Assembly (NCBI GenBank): GCA_002427815.1
Contig: DIZF01000066.1
Location: 35,003 to 99,002, forward strand
Reading direction: 5' to 3'
DNA: 64,000 nt
DNA from: Ramlibacter tataouinensis
GTDB lineage: Bacteria > Pseudomonadota > Gammaproteobacteria > Burkholderiales > Burkholderiaceae_C
Shown here: positions 8,331 to 17,433 of the stretch, in pieces
Position numbering within the stretch: the stretch's first letter is position 1
Layout: each line of letters starts with the position of its first letter
Notes under the pieces: generated by a model
Seen by the model: the letters and a program-made list of their open reading frames with translations, nothing else
Told to the model about the DNA's origin: nothing
Database searches by the model: none
Made by a program: the position numbers and the translations under genes

Positions 8331-9778
8331 TGCAATCGCTTCTCAAAGGCTTCACCGTGCAAATCAATCCGTTCTCCAGCCTCGCGGAACTGTCGCAGGC
8401 CCTGGCCCAGGGTGAATGCTCGGCCCTTGAGCTAGCCACTTTGTATCTTGACCGCATCAGGATTGCCGATGCCGCGCTGCACGCCTATGTGAGCGTCGAC
8501 GAGGAGTCGGTGCAAATGCAGGCACGCGCGTCGGACCTGCGACGTGCCGCGGGGCACTCCCTGGGCGAGCTCGATGGCCTGCCGATCGCGATCAAGGACC
8601 TGTGCGAGGTGCAGGGGCAGCGCACGGGATGCGGTTCCCTGGCCTGGAAAGATCGCCGTAGCGCCGTGACAGCGACCGTGGTTCAGAGATTGAGGATGGC
8701 GGGCATGGTTGTCCTGGGCAAGACCCACATGGTCGAGTTCGCTTTCGGAGGCTGGGGCACCAATCCCCTGCTGGGCACGCCTCGCAATCCCTGGGACTTG
8801 AATGTTCATCGAGTTCCAGGCGGTTCCTCCAGCGGTTCGGGTGTCGCGGTTGCCTCGGGCCTTGCGCCGGCCGCCATCGGTTCGGACACCGGCGGTTCTG
8901 TGCGCATTCCCTCGGCGCTGATGGGTATCACGGGCCTGAAGACGACGGCTGGATTGATCAGTCTGCACGGCGTCGCACCGCTCTCCACAACACTGGATTC
9001 GATCGGGCCCATGACGCAGACCGTGGCGGACGCGACCATGCTGACGCAGGCAATGGCAGGTCCTGACGTCCGGGACCTGGCCACGCTGCGCGCGCCGGTG
9101 GCCGACTATCGGGCCGCGCTGGAAGGCGGTTCAAGCCTTGCGGGACTGCGCATCGTGTCGCTGCCGCGGGAACAGTTTCCCGGCGGGGTGGAGGCGGACG
9201 TGCTGACCGCCTATGTCCGTGCGTTGGAGGTGATGCGGAGCCTCGGCGCCACGGTGTTGGAGCGTCCGTTTCCCTTTGACTTTGCAGACCTCATGCGCCG
9301 CAATGGCCAGGTGATCAGCGCCGAAGCGTGGAGCCAGCTGGGCGCAATCGCGAGCGATGGCAAGGCGCCCGTGGGTGACGCAGTGCGGGCCCGGGTCATG
9401 TCGGGCGCTTCGATCACAGTCGGGGATTACATTCACGCTCTGTCGCACCGGCAGGCATCCTGCGAGCAATGGCATGTGTGGATGAGCGACGCAGACGCTC
9501 TTCTTACGCCAACCTTGCCGATGGTGGCGTGTTCACTGGTCCAGGTCGACGAGAGCGCCACGCCTCTTTCGACATTCACCCGGGCCGGTAACTACCTGGG
9601 CAGCAGTGCACTGACACTACCGGCTGGGCTGTCTTCCGAGGGCTTGCCGATCGGTATTCAGTTGATGGGCAAGCGTTTTGACGAAGCGACGCTTGTCCGC
9701 GCTGGCTGTGCATTCCAGGTTGCCACGGACTGGCACCGGCGAACACCGGATCTTGCCCGACTCTTTGAAAATTCATAA
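8330..9778 (+). CDS. Amidase (amidase-signature family)
   Basis: 482-residue amide hydrolase of the amidase-signature family, using a Ser-cisSer-Lys triad in the cytoplasm. Lys89 in LPIAIKDLCEV, the central serine in VPGGSSSGSGVAVASG, and the nucleophile Ser190 in GSDTGGSVRIPSALMGITGLK are all visible. The C-terminal ALTLPAGLSSEGLPIGIQLMGKRFDE is typical. The ATG overlaps the LivF stop. A GTG at 8357 is an alternative start. Position directly after the importer suggests that it hydrolyses the imported amide or carbamoyl substrate, or an intermediate of its breakdown. Confidence 0.9.
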   Translation: MQSLLKGFTVQINPFSSLAELSQALAQGECSALELATLYLDRIRIADAALHAYVSVDEESVQMQARASDLRRAAGHSLGELDGLPIAIKDLCEVQGQRTGCGSLAWKDRRSAVTATVVQRLRMAGMVVLGKTHMVEFAFGGWGTNPLLGTPRNPWDLNVHRVPGGSSSGSGVAVASGLAPAAIGSDTGGSVRIPSALMGITGLKTTAGLISLHGVAPLSTTLDSIGPMTQTVADATMLTQAMAGPDVRDLATLRAPVADYRAALEGGSSLAGLRIVSLPREQFPGGVEADVLTAYVRALEVMRSLGATVLERPFPFDFADLMRRNGQVISAEAWSQLGAIASDGKAPVGDAVRARVMSGASITVGDYIHALSHRQASCEQWHVWMSDADALLTPTLPMVACSLVQVDESATPLSTFTRAGNYLGSSALTLPAGLSSEGLPIGIQLMGKRFDEATLVRAGCAFQVATDWHRRTPDLARLFENS

Positions 9779-9832
9779 GCCGGGTCCACGGGCGGCCTGC
9801 AGCATGTCCGCATACAGGTTATCCACTCGCCC

Positions 9833-10759
9833 ATGACTACAGACACCAGTTTGAAAACACACGAGCCCCCGGGAAAATTGCGGATGAACAAGACGGGTTC
9901 GTCAAAGTCCAGGACCAGCGCGGAGCGCGCGGTCCCGGGTAAGTCGTCCGCCACCCCAAAAGGCAGTCCGGCCGAGGGCCCTGCCGGCAACATGTTGTCG
10001 CTGGAGCGTGCGATTGCATTGTTGTCCGTCGTGTCCGCAAGCGACGTTGGCCTGCGCTTGAAGGATGCCGCTCAGGCGCTTGGCCTGAGTACGTCCACGG
10101 CCCATCGCATCCTCTCCGCGCTCGTCGAGCATCGCATGCTGCGCCTGACGGAGGGGTCGCGCCTTTACATTCCCGGCAGCGAGCTCTATCGGCTGGGACA
10201 GGCGGCCGCGCGCCACTACTCGCTGGTCGATCTCGCAAGGCCGAGCATGAGGCGCTTGGCCGAGCGCACGCAGGACACCGTGTTCCTGTCAGCCAGGGAT
10301 GGTGACGAAGCCGTTTGCCTGGACCGCGTGGTCGGGGACTACCCAATCAAGACGCTGACACTTTCTGTCGGTGATCGCCGTCCGCTCGGGGTGGGCGCAG
10401 GCAGTCTGGCGCTGTTCGCGGCGCTTCCTGAGGACGAACGTTTGGCGATCGCCAGCGATGGCGCTGCGCGCGAGCAGCGCTATCCCTCTTTCACGGGTGC
10501 GGCCCTGATCAAGTGGGCCAACGTGGCGAGAAGGCTGGGCTACGCATACAACCCCGAACGTGTCATTCCCGGCATGAGCGCCGTTGGCGTGGCCATCCGG
10601 CGCGCGGACGGGTTGCCGCTGGGGGCCATCAGCGTAGCGGCGGTCCGGTCGCGCATCCAGGGCCAGCGCCTGCTCGAAATCGTCGATCTGGTCAGGGAAG
10701 AGTGTGCCATCGTGGCCGAAAAATCTGCTACCTTGAACAACCCGAAGGTGATCCCATGA
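9833..10759 (+). CDS. IclR-family transcriptional regulator
   Basis: 308-residue regulator. A winged helix-turn-helix lies near residues 60-110 (LRLKDAAQALGLSTSTAHRILSALVEHRMLRL). The C-terminal IclR effector domain follows, including DTVFLSARDGDEAVCLDRVVGDYPI and GYAYNPERVIPGMSAVGVAIRRADG. The first roughly 50 residues are polar and may be non-native; an ATG at 9883 is an alternative start. It lies inside the operon, so it probably controls these genes. Its stop overlaps the next start (ATGA). Candidate operator: the palindrome at 1982-2003. Confidence 0.9.
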   Translation: MTTDTSLKTHEPPGKLRMNKTGSSKSRTSAERAVPGKSSATPKGSPAEGPAGNMLSLERAIALLSVVSASDVGLRLKDAAQALGLSTSTAHRILSALVEHRMLRLTEGSRLYIPGSELYRLGQAAARHYSLVDLARPSMRRLAERTQDTVFLSARDGDEAVCLDRVVGDYPIKTLTLSVGDRRPLGVGAGSLALFAALPEDERLAIASDGAAREQRYPSFTGAALIKWANVARRLGYAYNPERVIPGMSAVGVAIRRADGLPLGAISVAAVRSRIQGQRLLEIVDLVREECAIVAEKSATLNNPKVIP

Positions 10760-11472
10760 ATGCCTCATCAGCCAGGCTCGTCCACTCCTTGAGGGGTCGG
10801 CTGCGTCAGGGTGCCCCGTCGCTGGTCATCAACGTCGATCACCCGTCGCCCAGTCTGGTGGAGCATCTCGGCCGCCTCCCGCTGGAGGCCGTGATGTTCG
10901 ATACGGAACAGGGCAGCCCCGATTTCGAGACTGTGGAGAACATGGCGCGCGCTGCCCGCGTCGCAGGTGTCTGCAGTCTGGTTCGCACGTTCAATGCTGA
11001 ACCGTGGGCGATCGAGCGGCTGCTGTTTCGCGGTGTTGACGGGCTTGTGGTGCCCCGCGCGGAATCCATTGCCGACGTTCATCGCGTAGTGGATTCCTTT
11101 CGCTATTGCCTGCCAGGCGGGCCGCAGGACAAGTTGCTGGTGGTGCAGCTGGAACACATCAACCTGGCCAGGGATGTCAGGAAGCTGGCGCAGATCGAGG
11201 GCATTGATTGTGTCTTCATCGGCCCCGTCGATCTGTCCAAGAGCATGGGACATTTCGGCGATTACCGGCATCCGGCGGTGGCTGAGGTGATCGACGAATG
11301 CATTGGCGCGCTGCGCAGCGCATCTGTGCCTGTCGGAATGCTGGTCAAGCCAGGCGATATCGACGCATGGATCGGCAAGGGCGTCTCTTTTCTCTATGCC
11401 CATGCCAATGATTTCCTGGACCTGGGCGCGCAGTTGCTGCGTGGCCGTATCGACGCTGCTTCAAGGCCGTGA
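10756..11472 (+). CDS. HpcH/HpaI-family aldolase
   Basis: 238-residue class II aldolase of the HpcH/HpaI group, which cleaves 2-keto-4-hydroxy acids to pyruvate plus an aldehyde with a divalent metal. Features visible are LEAVMFDTEQGSPDF (metal/substrate acid region), SLVRTF (catalytic Arg), GVDGLVVPRAESIADV, and VQLEHINLARDVRKLAQIEGIDCVFIGPVDLSKSMG with the metal-ligand Glu and Asp. The start overlaps the IclR stop, and its own stop overlaps the next gene. Together with the CitE-like protein, the cluster has two C-C lyase candidates. Confidence 0.87.
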   Translation: MNASSARLVHSLRGRLRQGAPSLVINVDHPSPSLVEHLGRLPLEAVMFDTEQGSPDFETVENMARAARVAGVCSLVRTFNAEPWAIERLLFRGVDGLVVPRAESIADVHRVVDSFRYCLPGGPQDKLLVVQLEHINLARDVRKLAQIEGIDCVFIGPVDLSKSMGHFGDYRHPAVAEVIDECIGALRSASVPVGMLVKPGDIDAWIGKGVSFLYAHANDFLDLGAQLLRGRIDAASRP

Positions 11473-12329
11473 TGGCGACAGCCAGGTCACAGGCCGAGAT
11501 TGCGCCGGTCGCAGTTCTCGACAGCATCACCAAGCTGGGCCCTGCGCATCGGGGCGCGCTGGTCGTTGCCGGTTCGCATGGCGGGCTGTATTGCGGATGG
11601 GTGGCCGCGTCCGCCGGATTGCGCGGCGTAGTGCTCAACGATGCAGGCGTTGGGCTGGATGGCGCCGGGATCGCCTGCCTGGCGCAGCTGGACACGATTG
11701 GCATGGCGGCGGCCACCGTCGACTATCGCAGCGCACGCATTGGCGAGGGGCACGACATGCTGCAACGAGGCCGCGTCAGCCACGTCAACGCAACCGCGGC
11801 AGCCTTGGGCTGCGCGGCGGGCGCGGACGTCGCCGCCTGCCTGGCGTTGCTGCGCGCCGCTTCCATGCCATCCGGCACCTTGCCGCCCATCACCGAAAGC
11901 CGGGTGGTGCTGTCAGATGGGGTAGGCGCCGGCGTGAAGGTGATCGGCATCGATTCAGCGTCGCTGATCGGGACGCAGGACAGGGATTGCATTGTCGTGA
12001 CTGGCTCTCACGGAGGTCTCCTGGGTGGCGAGCCGGCGAGTGCGATCCGCCAACCCTGCGTGGCGGCGGCTTTCAACGACGCGGGCGGTGGCGCGGATGG
12101 TGCGGGCTACAGCCGTTTGCCGGTGCTGGACGCCATGGGCATCCCTGCTGTGACGGTTTCACACATGAGCGCGCGCATCGGTGACGCTCGTTCCAGCTGG
12201 GCGACGGGCCTGGTGTCGGCCGCCAACGTTCGAGCGCAGGAGGCCGGCATTACTGCCGGGATGACGCTGCAAGCGGCTGTGCGCTGCCTGGCTGGCAGGA
12301 AGGCTCGGGAGCGGAAGGGACTTCGCTGA
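11472..12329 (+). CDS. Unrecognised protein with two homologous halves
   Basis: 285-residue protein that I do not recognise. It consists of an internal duplication. Residues 17-106 and 161-252 share DS...VV.GSHGG, NDAG.G.DGAG, L..LD..G..A.TV and SARIG, at nearly identical spacing. The repeated polar residues (Ser-His-Gly-Gly, Asn-Asp, Ser-Ala-Arg) look like ligand or metal-binding positions, suggesting a pseudo-dimer with two equivalent or cross-formed sites. No signal peptide or membrane segment is visible. The ATG shares a base with the preceding TGA, so it is co-translated with the aldolase and likely belongs to the same pathway. A GTG one codon earlier is also possible. Function unknown. 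Confidence 0.75.
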   Translation: MATARSQAEIAPVAVLDSITKLGPAHRGALVVAGSHGGLYCGWVAASAGLRGVVLNDAGVGLDGAGIACLAQLDTIGMAAATVDYRSARIGEGHDMLQRGRVSHVNATAAALGCAAGADVAACLALLRAASMPSGTLPPITESRVVLSDGVGAGVKVIGIDSASLIGTQDRDCIVVTGSHGGLLGGEPASAIRQPCVAAAFNDAGGGADGAGYSRLPVLDAMGIPAVTVSHMSARIGDARSSWATGLVSAANVRAQEAGITAGMTLQAAVRCLAGRKARERKGLR

Positions 12330-12385
12330 CGCGGACGGTCGCTTTCGAGCATGCCCGTCTCCTGCGCAATTTGTCTTCAAGAACC

Positions 12386-13204
12386 ATGATGGATCAAAAA
12401 CCTGTTCGGGTCGCAATCGCCGGTCTCGGCGCCATTGGCAAATCGCTCTCAAGCCGGCTGGCGGCTGGGGTCGTTCCGGGTGTGGTTCTGACTGCAGTGT
12501 CTGCCAGGAACCGGCACAAGGCGCGGGAGTTTGTCAGCACCTTCGCTCGCCCGGTGAAGGTGCTGACGATTCACGAACTGGAGGCCGAGGCCGATATCGT
12601 GGTCGAGTGCGCGCCGGCCAACTTGCTGCCGGAAATCATCGGGCCGTTTTTGCGGGCTGGAAAAAAGGCCATCGTGTTATCGGCTGGCGCTTTGCTGTTT
12701 CATCCGGAGTTGGCCGCGCTTGCCAAGGTGTCGGTCGGTGCCGTACTGGTGCCGACCGGCGCGCTGATCGGGCTGGACGCAATGATTGCTGCGGCTGAAG
12801 GCCAGATTCATTCCGTCACCATGGTGACGCGCAAACCGCCGCCGGGACTGCGCGGGGCACCGCATCTGGTTGACAACAATATTTCGCTCGAGGGCTTGAC
12901 CGAACCATTGAAGGTGTTTGCCGGAAACGCAAGAGATGCGGCCAAGGGTTTCCCGACCAACGTGAATGTCGCGGCCGCTTTGGCACTCGCTGGAATCGGC
13001 CCCGAGAAGACCCGGATGGAAATCTGGGCGGATCCGACCGTTCTGCGCAATACGCACACGATCAAGGTCGATTCGGACTCAGCCAAATTCACGATGACGA
13101 TCGAAAACATCCCGTCAGAAAATCCAAGGACGGGGCGTATCGTCGCGCACAGTGTCGTGGCGATGTTGCGCAAGATGACGGCGGTCTTGCGGGTCGGCAC
13201 CTGA
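12386..13204 (+). CDS. Aspartate dehydrogenase-like NAD(P)-dependent oxidoreductase
   Basis: 272-273-residue protein of the NadX/aspartate dehydrogenase family. The Rossmann motif VAIAGLGAIGKSL is at the N-terminus, followed by the family segments DIVVECAPANLLPEI, KAIVLSAGALL, VPTGALIGLDAM, GFPTNVNVAAALALAGIGPEKT and the closing TGRIVAHSVVAMLRKM. Known members oxidise L-aspartate to iminoaspartate or run the reverse amination. There are no nadA or nadC genes here, so a catabolic role on another amino or imino acid is plausible. Start is ATG at 12386 or 12389. It is the last gene of the first cluster. A new transporter operon begins 2 bases later. Confidence 0.85.
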   Translation: MMDQKPVRVAIAGLGAIGKSLSSRLAAGVVPGVVLTAVSARNRHKAREFVSTFARPVKVLTIHELEAEADIVVECAPANLLPEIIGPFLRAGKKAIVLSAGALLFHPELAALAKVSVGAVLVPTGALIGLDAMIAAAEGQIHSVTMVTRKPPPGLRGAPHLVDNNISLEGLTEPLKVFAGNARDAAKGFPTNVNVAAALALAGIGPEKTRMEIWADPTVLRNTHTIKVDSDSAKFTMTIENIPSENPRTGRIVAHSVVAMLRKMTAVLRVGT

Positions 13205-13206
13205 AT

Positions 13207-14175
13207 GTGCCGGTGTCGTTGGCGCGATTCATTAAGCATAGAATGGCGGGCGTCATTGGTAGGGGTGCTTTGGCTAATACCGTAACGGAAACGCAGGCCG
13301 ACATTGCGTCCGCTCCCCCCCGGGGCCGGCATGCCCATCCGAGTCCCGGCGACCCGTCACCTCGTCGCGCGAGAGTTCGATGGGGACGCGTCTTGCATCG
13401 CGCCTTTGTGGCCCTGATGTATTTCTTCATGCTGTGCCCACTTATCTTCGTGGTCTGGCTCAGCTTCTTCAAAGACGCGATCCTTTTCTTCCCGCCAGCC
13501 GGCTACACGCTGTCCTGGTATATGAATGCCTGGTCGAACCCCGCGTTCGCCAATGGTTTCGTCATCAGTCTTCAGGTGGCCCTGCTGGCTTCCGCGTGCG
13601 GCGTGGCGCTCGGCGTCCTGGCCACGCTCGGCATCGTCCGCCATCGCTTCCGCGGCGAACGCACGGTCAACACGCTGCTGCTGTCGCCCCTGCTGGTGCC
13701 GGGCATCGTCGCCGGCGTCGCCATCTACCTGTTCTATCTGGCTGCCGAAAACTATTTCGACATGGATATCGTCGGCAGTTATGGGGGACTGGTCATCGCC
13801 CACGTGTGCCTGACCATCCCCTGGACCGTGCGCCTGGTGTCGGCCAGCATGGTGGGCCTGGACCCATCGATCGAAGAGGCGGCGCGCAACCTGGGTGCCA
13901 ACGGACGGGTCGCCTTCCTGCGCGTGACCCTGCCCATGCTGCGCCCGGCCATCGTGGCGGCGGCGCTCTTCAGCTTCATCGTCTCGTTCGAGAACCTGGA
14001 ATTGTCCCTGTCGCTGGTCGGCCCAGGCCGCACGACCCTGCCGATCGCGATCATGCAATACCTTGAATTCAACCTGGACCCGACCATCGCCGCGGTGGCG
14101 TCGGTCCAGATCCTGTTGCTGGGCATCATCATGCTGGCGACCGACCGCTTCGTGAAACTCAGCCAGGTGGTGTAG
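13207..14175 (+). CDS. ABC transporter permease (PotC-like, polyamine/opine type)
   Basis: 322-residue inner-membrane permease of the spermidine/putrescine family. The first 50 residues are polar. Six helices follow, beginning LHRAFVALMYFFMLCPLIFVVWLSFF. The ATPase-coupling EAA loop reads EEAARNLGANGRVAFLRVTLPMLRP near residues 219-243. The GTG start is placed immediately after the aspartate-dehydrogenase stop; an ATG at 13243 (MAGVIG) is an alternative. It groups with the ATPase and second permease that follow, and with the binding protein at 20123. Confidence 0.88.
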   Translation: MPVSLARFIKHRMAGVIGRGALANTVTETQADIASAPPRGRHAHPSPGDPSPRRARVRWGRVLHRAFVALMYFFMLCPLIFVVWLSFFKDAILFFPPAGYTLSWYMNAWSNPAFANGFVISLQVALLASACGVALGVLATLGIVRHRFRGERTVNTLLLSPLLVPGIVAGVAIYLFYLAAENYFDMDIVGSYGGLVIAHVCLTIPWTVRLVSASMVGLDPSIEEAARNLGANGRVAFLRVTLPMLRPAIVAAALFSFIVSFENLELSLSLVGPGRTTLPIAIMQYLEFNLDPTIAAVASVQILLLGIIMLATDRFVKLSQVV

Positions 14176-14180
14176 GAAAG

Positions 14181-15233
14181 ATGGCCAAAGTCTCGCTTGA
14201 ACGAATCAGGAAACAGTTCGGCTCGTCGGTTGCGGTGTCGGATTTCTCGCTCGACATCGCCGACGGCGAGCTGGTCACTTTACTGGGCCCCAGCGGTTGC
14301 GGCAAGACCACCACACTGCGCATGATCGCGGGCTTTATCGACCCGACCGCCGGCACCATCTTCATCGGCGGCAAGGATGTGACCCGGGTGCCGGTGCATA
14401 AGCGCAACACCGGCATGGTGTTCCAGCGCTATGCGCTCTTCCCGCATATGACCGTGGCTGAAAACGTCGCCTTTGGCATGGAGATGCACAAGGTGCCCGC
14501 GGCCGAACGCGAGGTTCGCATCCGCACGGCGCTGGACATGGTGCGCATGACGCAGCTGCGCGATCGCTATCCGCGCCAGTTGTCCGGTGGGCAGCAGCAG
14601 CGCATCGCCGTTGCCCGTGCGCTGGCGATCGAGCCGGAGGTGTTTCTGCTGGACGAGCCGTTGTCCAACCTGGATGCCAAGCTGCGTCTGGAAGTACGCG
14701 AGGAAATCCGCATCTTGCAGCGCCGGCTGGGGTTGACCACGATTTTCGTCACGCACGATCAGGAAGAGGCGCTGGCTATTTCCGACCGCATGGCCATCAT
14801 GCATGACGGCAAGGTGCAGCAGGTGGGCACGCCCGAATCGCTGTACGAACGACCTGCCAATCTGTTCGTGGCCGACTTCCTGGGAAAGATGAATTTCTTC
14901 CCGGGTCGGGTGGAGTCTGCGAATCGTTTTGTCACCGACAAGGGATTTGCCCTCGCCGTGGACGGTGCGTCTTCCACAGCCAGGCGAGTGGGCGTGCGCC
15001 CGGAGCGGGTCGTGCTGCGTGCGCAGCCGACGGGCAGCAATGCCCTGGCCGGCGTGGTGGAATCGGCGGTCTACCTGGGATTTCAGATCGATGCGCGGGT
15101 GCGGCTTGAGACTGGCGACTTGCTGAGCTGCCAGGTGCCCAACAGCGCCGCAGTCGATGCCACGCCGCTGGCAGTGGGCAGCCACGTCTATGCGTGCTTT
15201 CGCGCGGGCGACTGCGTGATGTTCAGCGAGTAG
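14181..15233 (+). CDS. ABC transporter ATP-binding protein (PotA-like)
   Basis: 350-residue ATPase of the polyamine/opine/iron importer family. Walker A LLGPSGCGKTTTLRMIAG, Q-loop NTGMVFQRYALFPHMTVAENVAFG, signature LSGGQQQRIAVARALA, Walker B EVFLLDEPLSNLDAKLR and the switch VTHDQEEALAISDR are intact. A TOBE-type domain occupies about residues 270-350. It lies 5 bases after the first permease and 15 before the second, which indicates one operon. Confidence 0.94.
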   Translation: MAKVSLERIRKQFGSSVAVSDFSLDIADGELVTLLGPSGCGKTTTLRMIAGFIDPTAGTIFIGGKDVTRVPVHKRNTGMVFQRYALFPHMTVAENVAFGMEMHKVPAAEREVRIRTALDMVRMTQLRDRYPRQLSGGQQQRIAVARALAIEPEVFLLDEPLSNLDAKLRLEVREEIRILQRRLGLTTIFVTHDQEEALAISDRMAIMHDGKVQQVGTPESLYERPANLFVADFLGKMNFFPGRVESANRFVTDKGFALAVDGASSTARRVGVRPERVVLRAQPTGSNALAGVVESAVYLGFQIDARVRLETGDLLSCQVPNSAAVDATPLAVGSHVYACFRAGDCVMFSE

Positions 15234-15248
15234 GCAGCAAGAGCACCG

Positions 15249-16130
15249 ATGAACGCGACTTCCACTCCAGATCGCCGGGGCAAGCTGTTGGGGGTCAGCA
15301 TGGCGTTTCCGGCTTCGATCGTCGTATTGATCGTGATCGTGGTGCCGATCTTCCTGCTGTTTCGCTACAGCTTCAATCATTTCGATCCGGCGGCGGTGAT
15401 GAAGGCCGGCTTCAGCCTGGAGAACTACGTCAAGTTCTTTTCCGATCCGTACTATCGGAAGGTGTTCTTCACCACCGTGTGGGTCGCCGCGCTGTGTACC
15501 GTGCTGGCCCTTGTGCTCGGCTTTCCCGTGGCGTATTTCCTGGCCAAGACGCAAAGCCGGTACAAAAGCCTCTTCATCATCCTGCTGGTGTTTCCGTTGC
15601 TGGTGGGTAACGTGGTGCGCGCGGCCGGCTGGATGGTGATCCTCGGCAATGCCGGCGTGGTCAATGCCATCCTGGTCGGCCTGGGTCTGTTCCACGAGCC
15701 CGTCAGGCTGCTGTATACGCCCGGTGCCGTGGTGGTGGGAACGACCGCCGTGGTCTTGCCGTACTTCGTGCTGAGCCTGCAAAGCGTGCTCGAAGGCATC
15801 GACTTCGCGGTCGAAGAGGCTGCGCAGAACCTGGGCGCCGGCTTCTTCACCACGTTTCGCCGCGTCGTTCTGCCGATCGCCGCCCCCGGGGTGGCGGCCG
15901 GGACGGTGCTGGTTTTCATTCTTTGCATGAATGCCTATGCCACCCCTGTGCTGCTGGGTGGCACCGGACTGACCATGATGGCGCCGGCCCTGTACGACCA
16001 GATCACCAAAGGCTCGAACTGGCCCTTTGGTTCGGCGATCGCGCTGATCCTGGTTGCCGCCACGCTGATCATGGCCCTGCTTTCGAACTGGTTGATCAAC
16101 CGCCGCTACGTCAGAACGATGGCGTCGTGA
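15249..16130 (+). CDS. ABC transporter permease (PotB-like)
   Basis: 293-residue inner-membrane permease that pairs with the PotC-like protein. Six helices are visible, including ASIVVLIVIVVPIFLLFRYSF at the N-terminus. The coupling loop EEAAQNLGAGFFTTFRRVVLPIAAPG is near residues 192-217, followed by VFILCMNAYATPVLLGG. It sits between the ATPase and the amidohydrolase genes. Confidence 0.92.
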   Translation: MNATSTPDRRGKLLGVSMAFPASIVVLIVIVVPIFLLFRYSFNHFDPAAVMKAGFSLENYVKFFSDPYYRKVFFTTVWVAALCTVLALVLGFPVAYFLAKTQSRYKSLFIILLVFPLLVGNVVRAAGWMVILGNAGVVNAILVGLGLFHEPVRLLYTPGAVVVGTTAVVLPYFVLSLQSVLEGIDFAVEEAAQNLGAGFFTTFRRVVLPIAAPGVAAGTVLVFILCMNAYATPVLLGGTGLTMMAPALYDQITKGSNWPFGSAIALILVAATLIMALLSNWLINRRYVRTMAS

Positions 16131-16173
16131 TCCACCTCATCCTGTCATCCGTACCTTCCAAGAGGACTTTCCC

Positions 16174-17433
16174 ATGAATGCTGTGCTGTTCAAGAATGGC
16201 GCGTTGCTCGACCCCAGTCAGCGCGAACTGCGCGAGGGCTACCACGTGCTGGTTGAAAACGGCCGCATCAAGGAAGTCTCCGATCGTCCGTTGCAGTCCG
16301 CCGCCGCCCAGACCATCGACCTGGCCGGCAAGACCATCATGCCCGGGCTGATCGACCTGCACGGTCACGTGCTGGCGACGCAGTTGAACCTGAGCACGCA
16401 GGGACTGCTTCCGGATGCGCTGGTGACGGTGCGCTCGGTGCCCATCATGGCCGGCATGCTGCGGCGCGGTTTTACGACCCTGCGCGACGCCGGCGGCGCT
16501 GGCTGGGGCCTGAAGTGTGCGGTGGAAGATGGCAGCGTGGTGGGACCGCGCCTGTTCATTTCCGGCCACGCACTCAGCCAGACGGGCGGTCATGGCGATC
16601 CGCGCCCGCGCTCGGATTACCTGAGGCCCATGAGTTTCTGCGGCTGTTGCTTTCGCGCCGGCGATATAGGCCGCGTGGTAGACGGCGTCGACGACGTGCG
16701 CAAGGCGGTGCGACAGGAACTGCAGATGGGTGCCGACCAGATCAAGATCATGGGTTCGGGTGGGGTGGCTTCACCCACTGACCCGATCGGGGCTTTCGGC
16801 TATTCCGAGGACGAAATCCGCGCGATCGTGGCCGAGGCGGCCGGTCGCCAGACTTATGTCATGGCCCACTGTTACACGGCCGAGGCCATCGAGCGCGCGG
16901 TGCGCATGGGCGTGCGCACCATTGAACACGGCAACCTGATCGACGACCGTGTGGCGGGCATCATGGCTGAGTTGGGGGCGTATGCGGTGCCGACTCTGGT
17001 GACCTACGAGGCGCTAGCCAACGAGGGCGCCAAGTATGGACTGCCGCCCGAAAGCGTGGAAAAGATCGCGTCGGTACGTACTGCAGGACTGAAGTCGCTG
17101 GAGATATTCAAGCGTGCCGGTGTCAAGATGGGCTTCGGTTCCGACCTGCTTGGACCGTCACAGCGCCTGCAAAGCGACGAGTTCCGCATCCGCGCCGAAG
17201 TGCTGTCGCCTTTCGAAATCATCCAGAGCGCCACGCTGATCGGCGCCGAAGTCCTCAACCAGACGGGGCAATTGGGGCAGCTGGTGGCAGGGGCGCACGC
17301 GGATGTGCTGGTGGTGGACGGCGACCCCTACCAGGACATCGGATGCCTGCTGGGCCAGGGCGAGCATATTCCGCTGGTCATGAAAGGCGGGCGCATCCAT
17401 CACAACGAAATCGACAGGATGCAAGTCAAATGA
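16174..17433 (+). CDS. Amidohydrolase family protein (dipeptidase/carboxypeptidase-like)
   Basis: 419-residue metal-dependent hydrolase. The metal-binding HxH is in TIMPGLIDLHGHVL (about residue 63). GADQIKIMGSGGVASPTDPIGAF resembles the carboxylated-lysine/loop region of the Xaa-Pro/Xaa-Arg dipeptidase-like subgroup. Later histidines are in VMAHCYTAEAIERAV and TIEHGNL, and the Asp ligand in KMGFGSDLLGPSQ. It probably hydrolyses an amide, lactam or peptide taken up by the neighbouring ABC importer. Its stop overlaps the next amidohydrolase start (ATGA). An aagagga ribosome site precedes the ATG. Confidence 0.88.
   Translation: MNAVLFKNGALLDPSQRELREGYHVLVENGRIKEVSDRPLQSAAAQTIDLAGKTIMPGLIDLHGHVLATQLNLSTQGLLPDALVTVRSVPIMAGMLRRGFTTLRDAGGAGWGLKCAVEDGSVVGPRLFISGHALSQTGGHGDPRPRSDYLRPMSFCGCCFRAGDIGRVVDGVDDVRKAVRQELQMGADQIKIMGSGGVASPTDPIGAFGYSEDEIRAIVAEAAGRQTYVMAHCYTAEAIERAVRMGVRTIEHGNLIDDRVAGIMAELGAYAVPTLVTYEALANEGAKYGLPPESVEKIASVRTAGLKSLEIFKRAGVKMGFGSDLLGPSQRLQSDEFRIRAEVLSPFEIIQSATLIGAEVLNQTGQLGQLVAGAHADVLVVDGDPYQDIGCLLGQGEHIPLVMKGGRIHHNEIDRMQVK

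Noticed and set aside
12386..13204. NAD-biosynthesis gene nadX with assured function
   Set aside because: The family match is good, but there is no nadA/nadC context, so the symbol was left out.
14280..15782. 500-codon minus-strand frame
   Set aside because: Antisense to a PotA-like ATPase and a permease with intact motifs; His/Gln-rich product without similarity.
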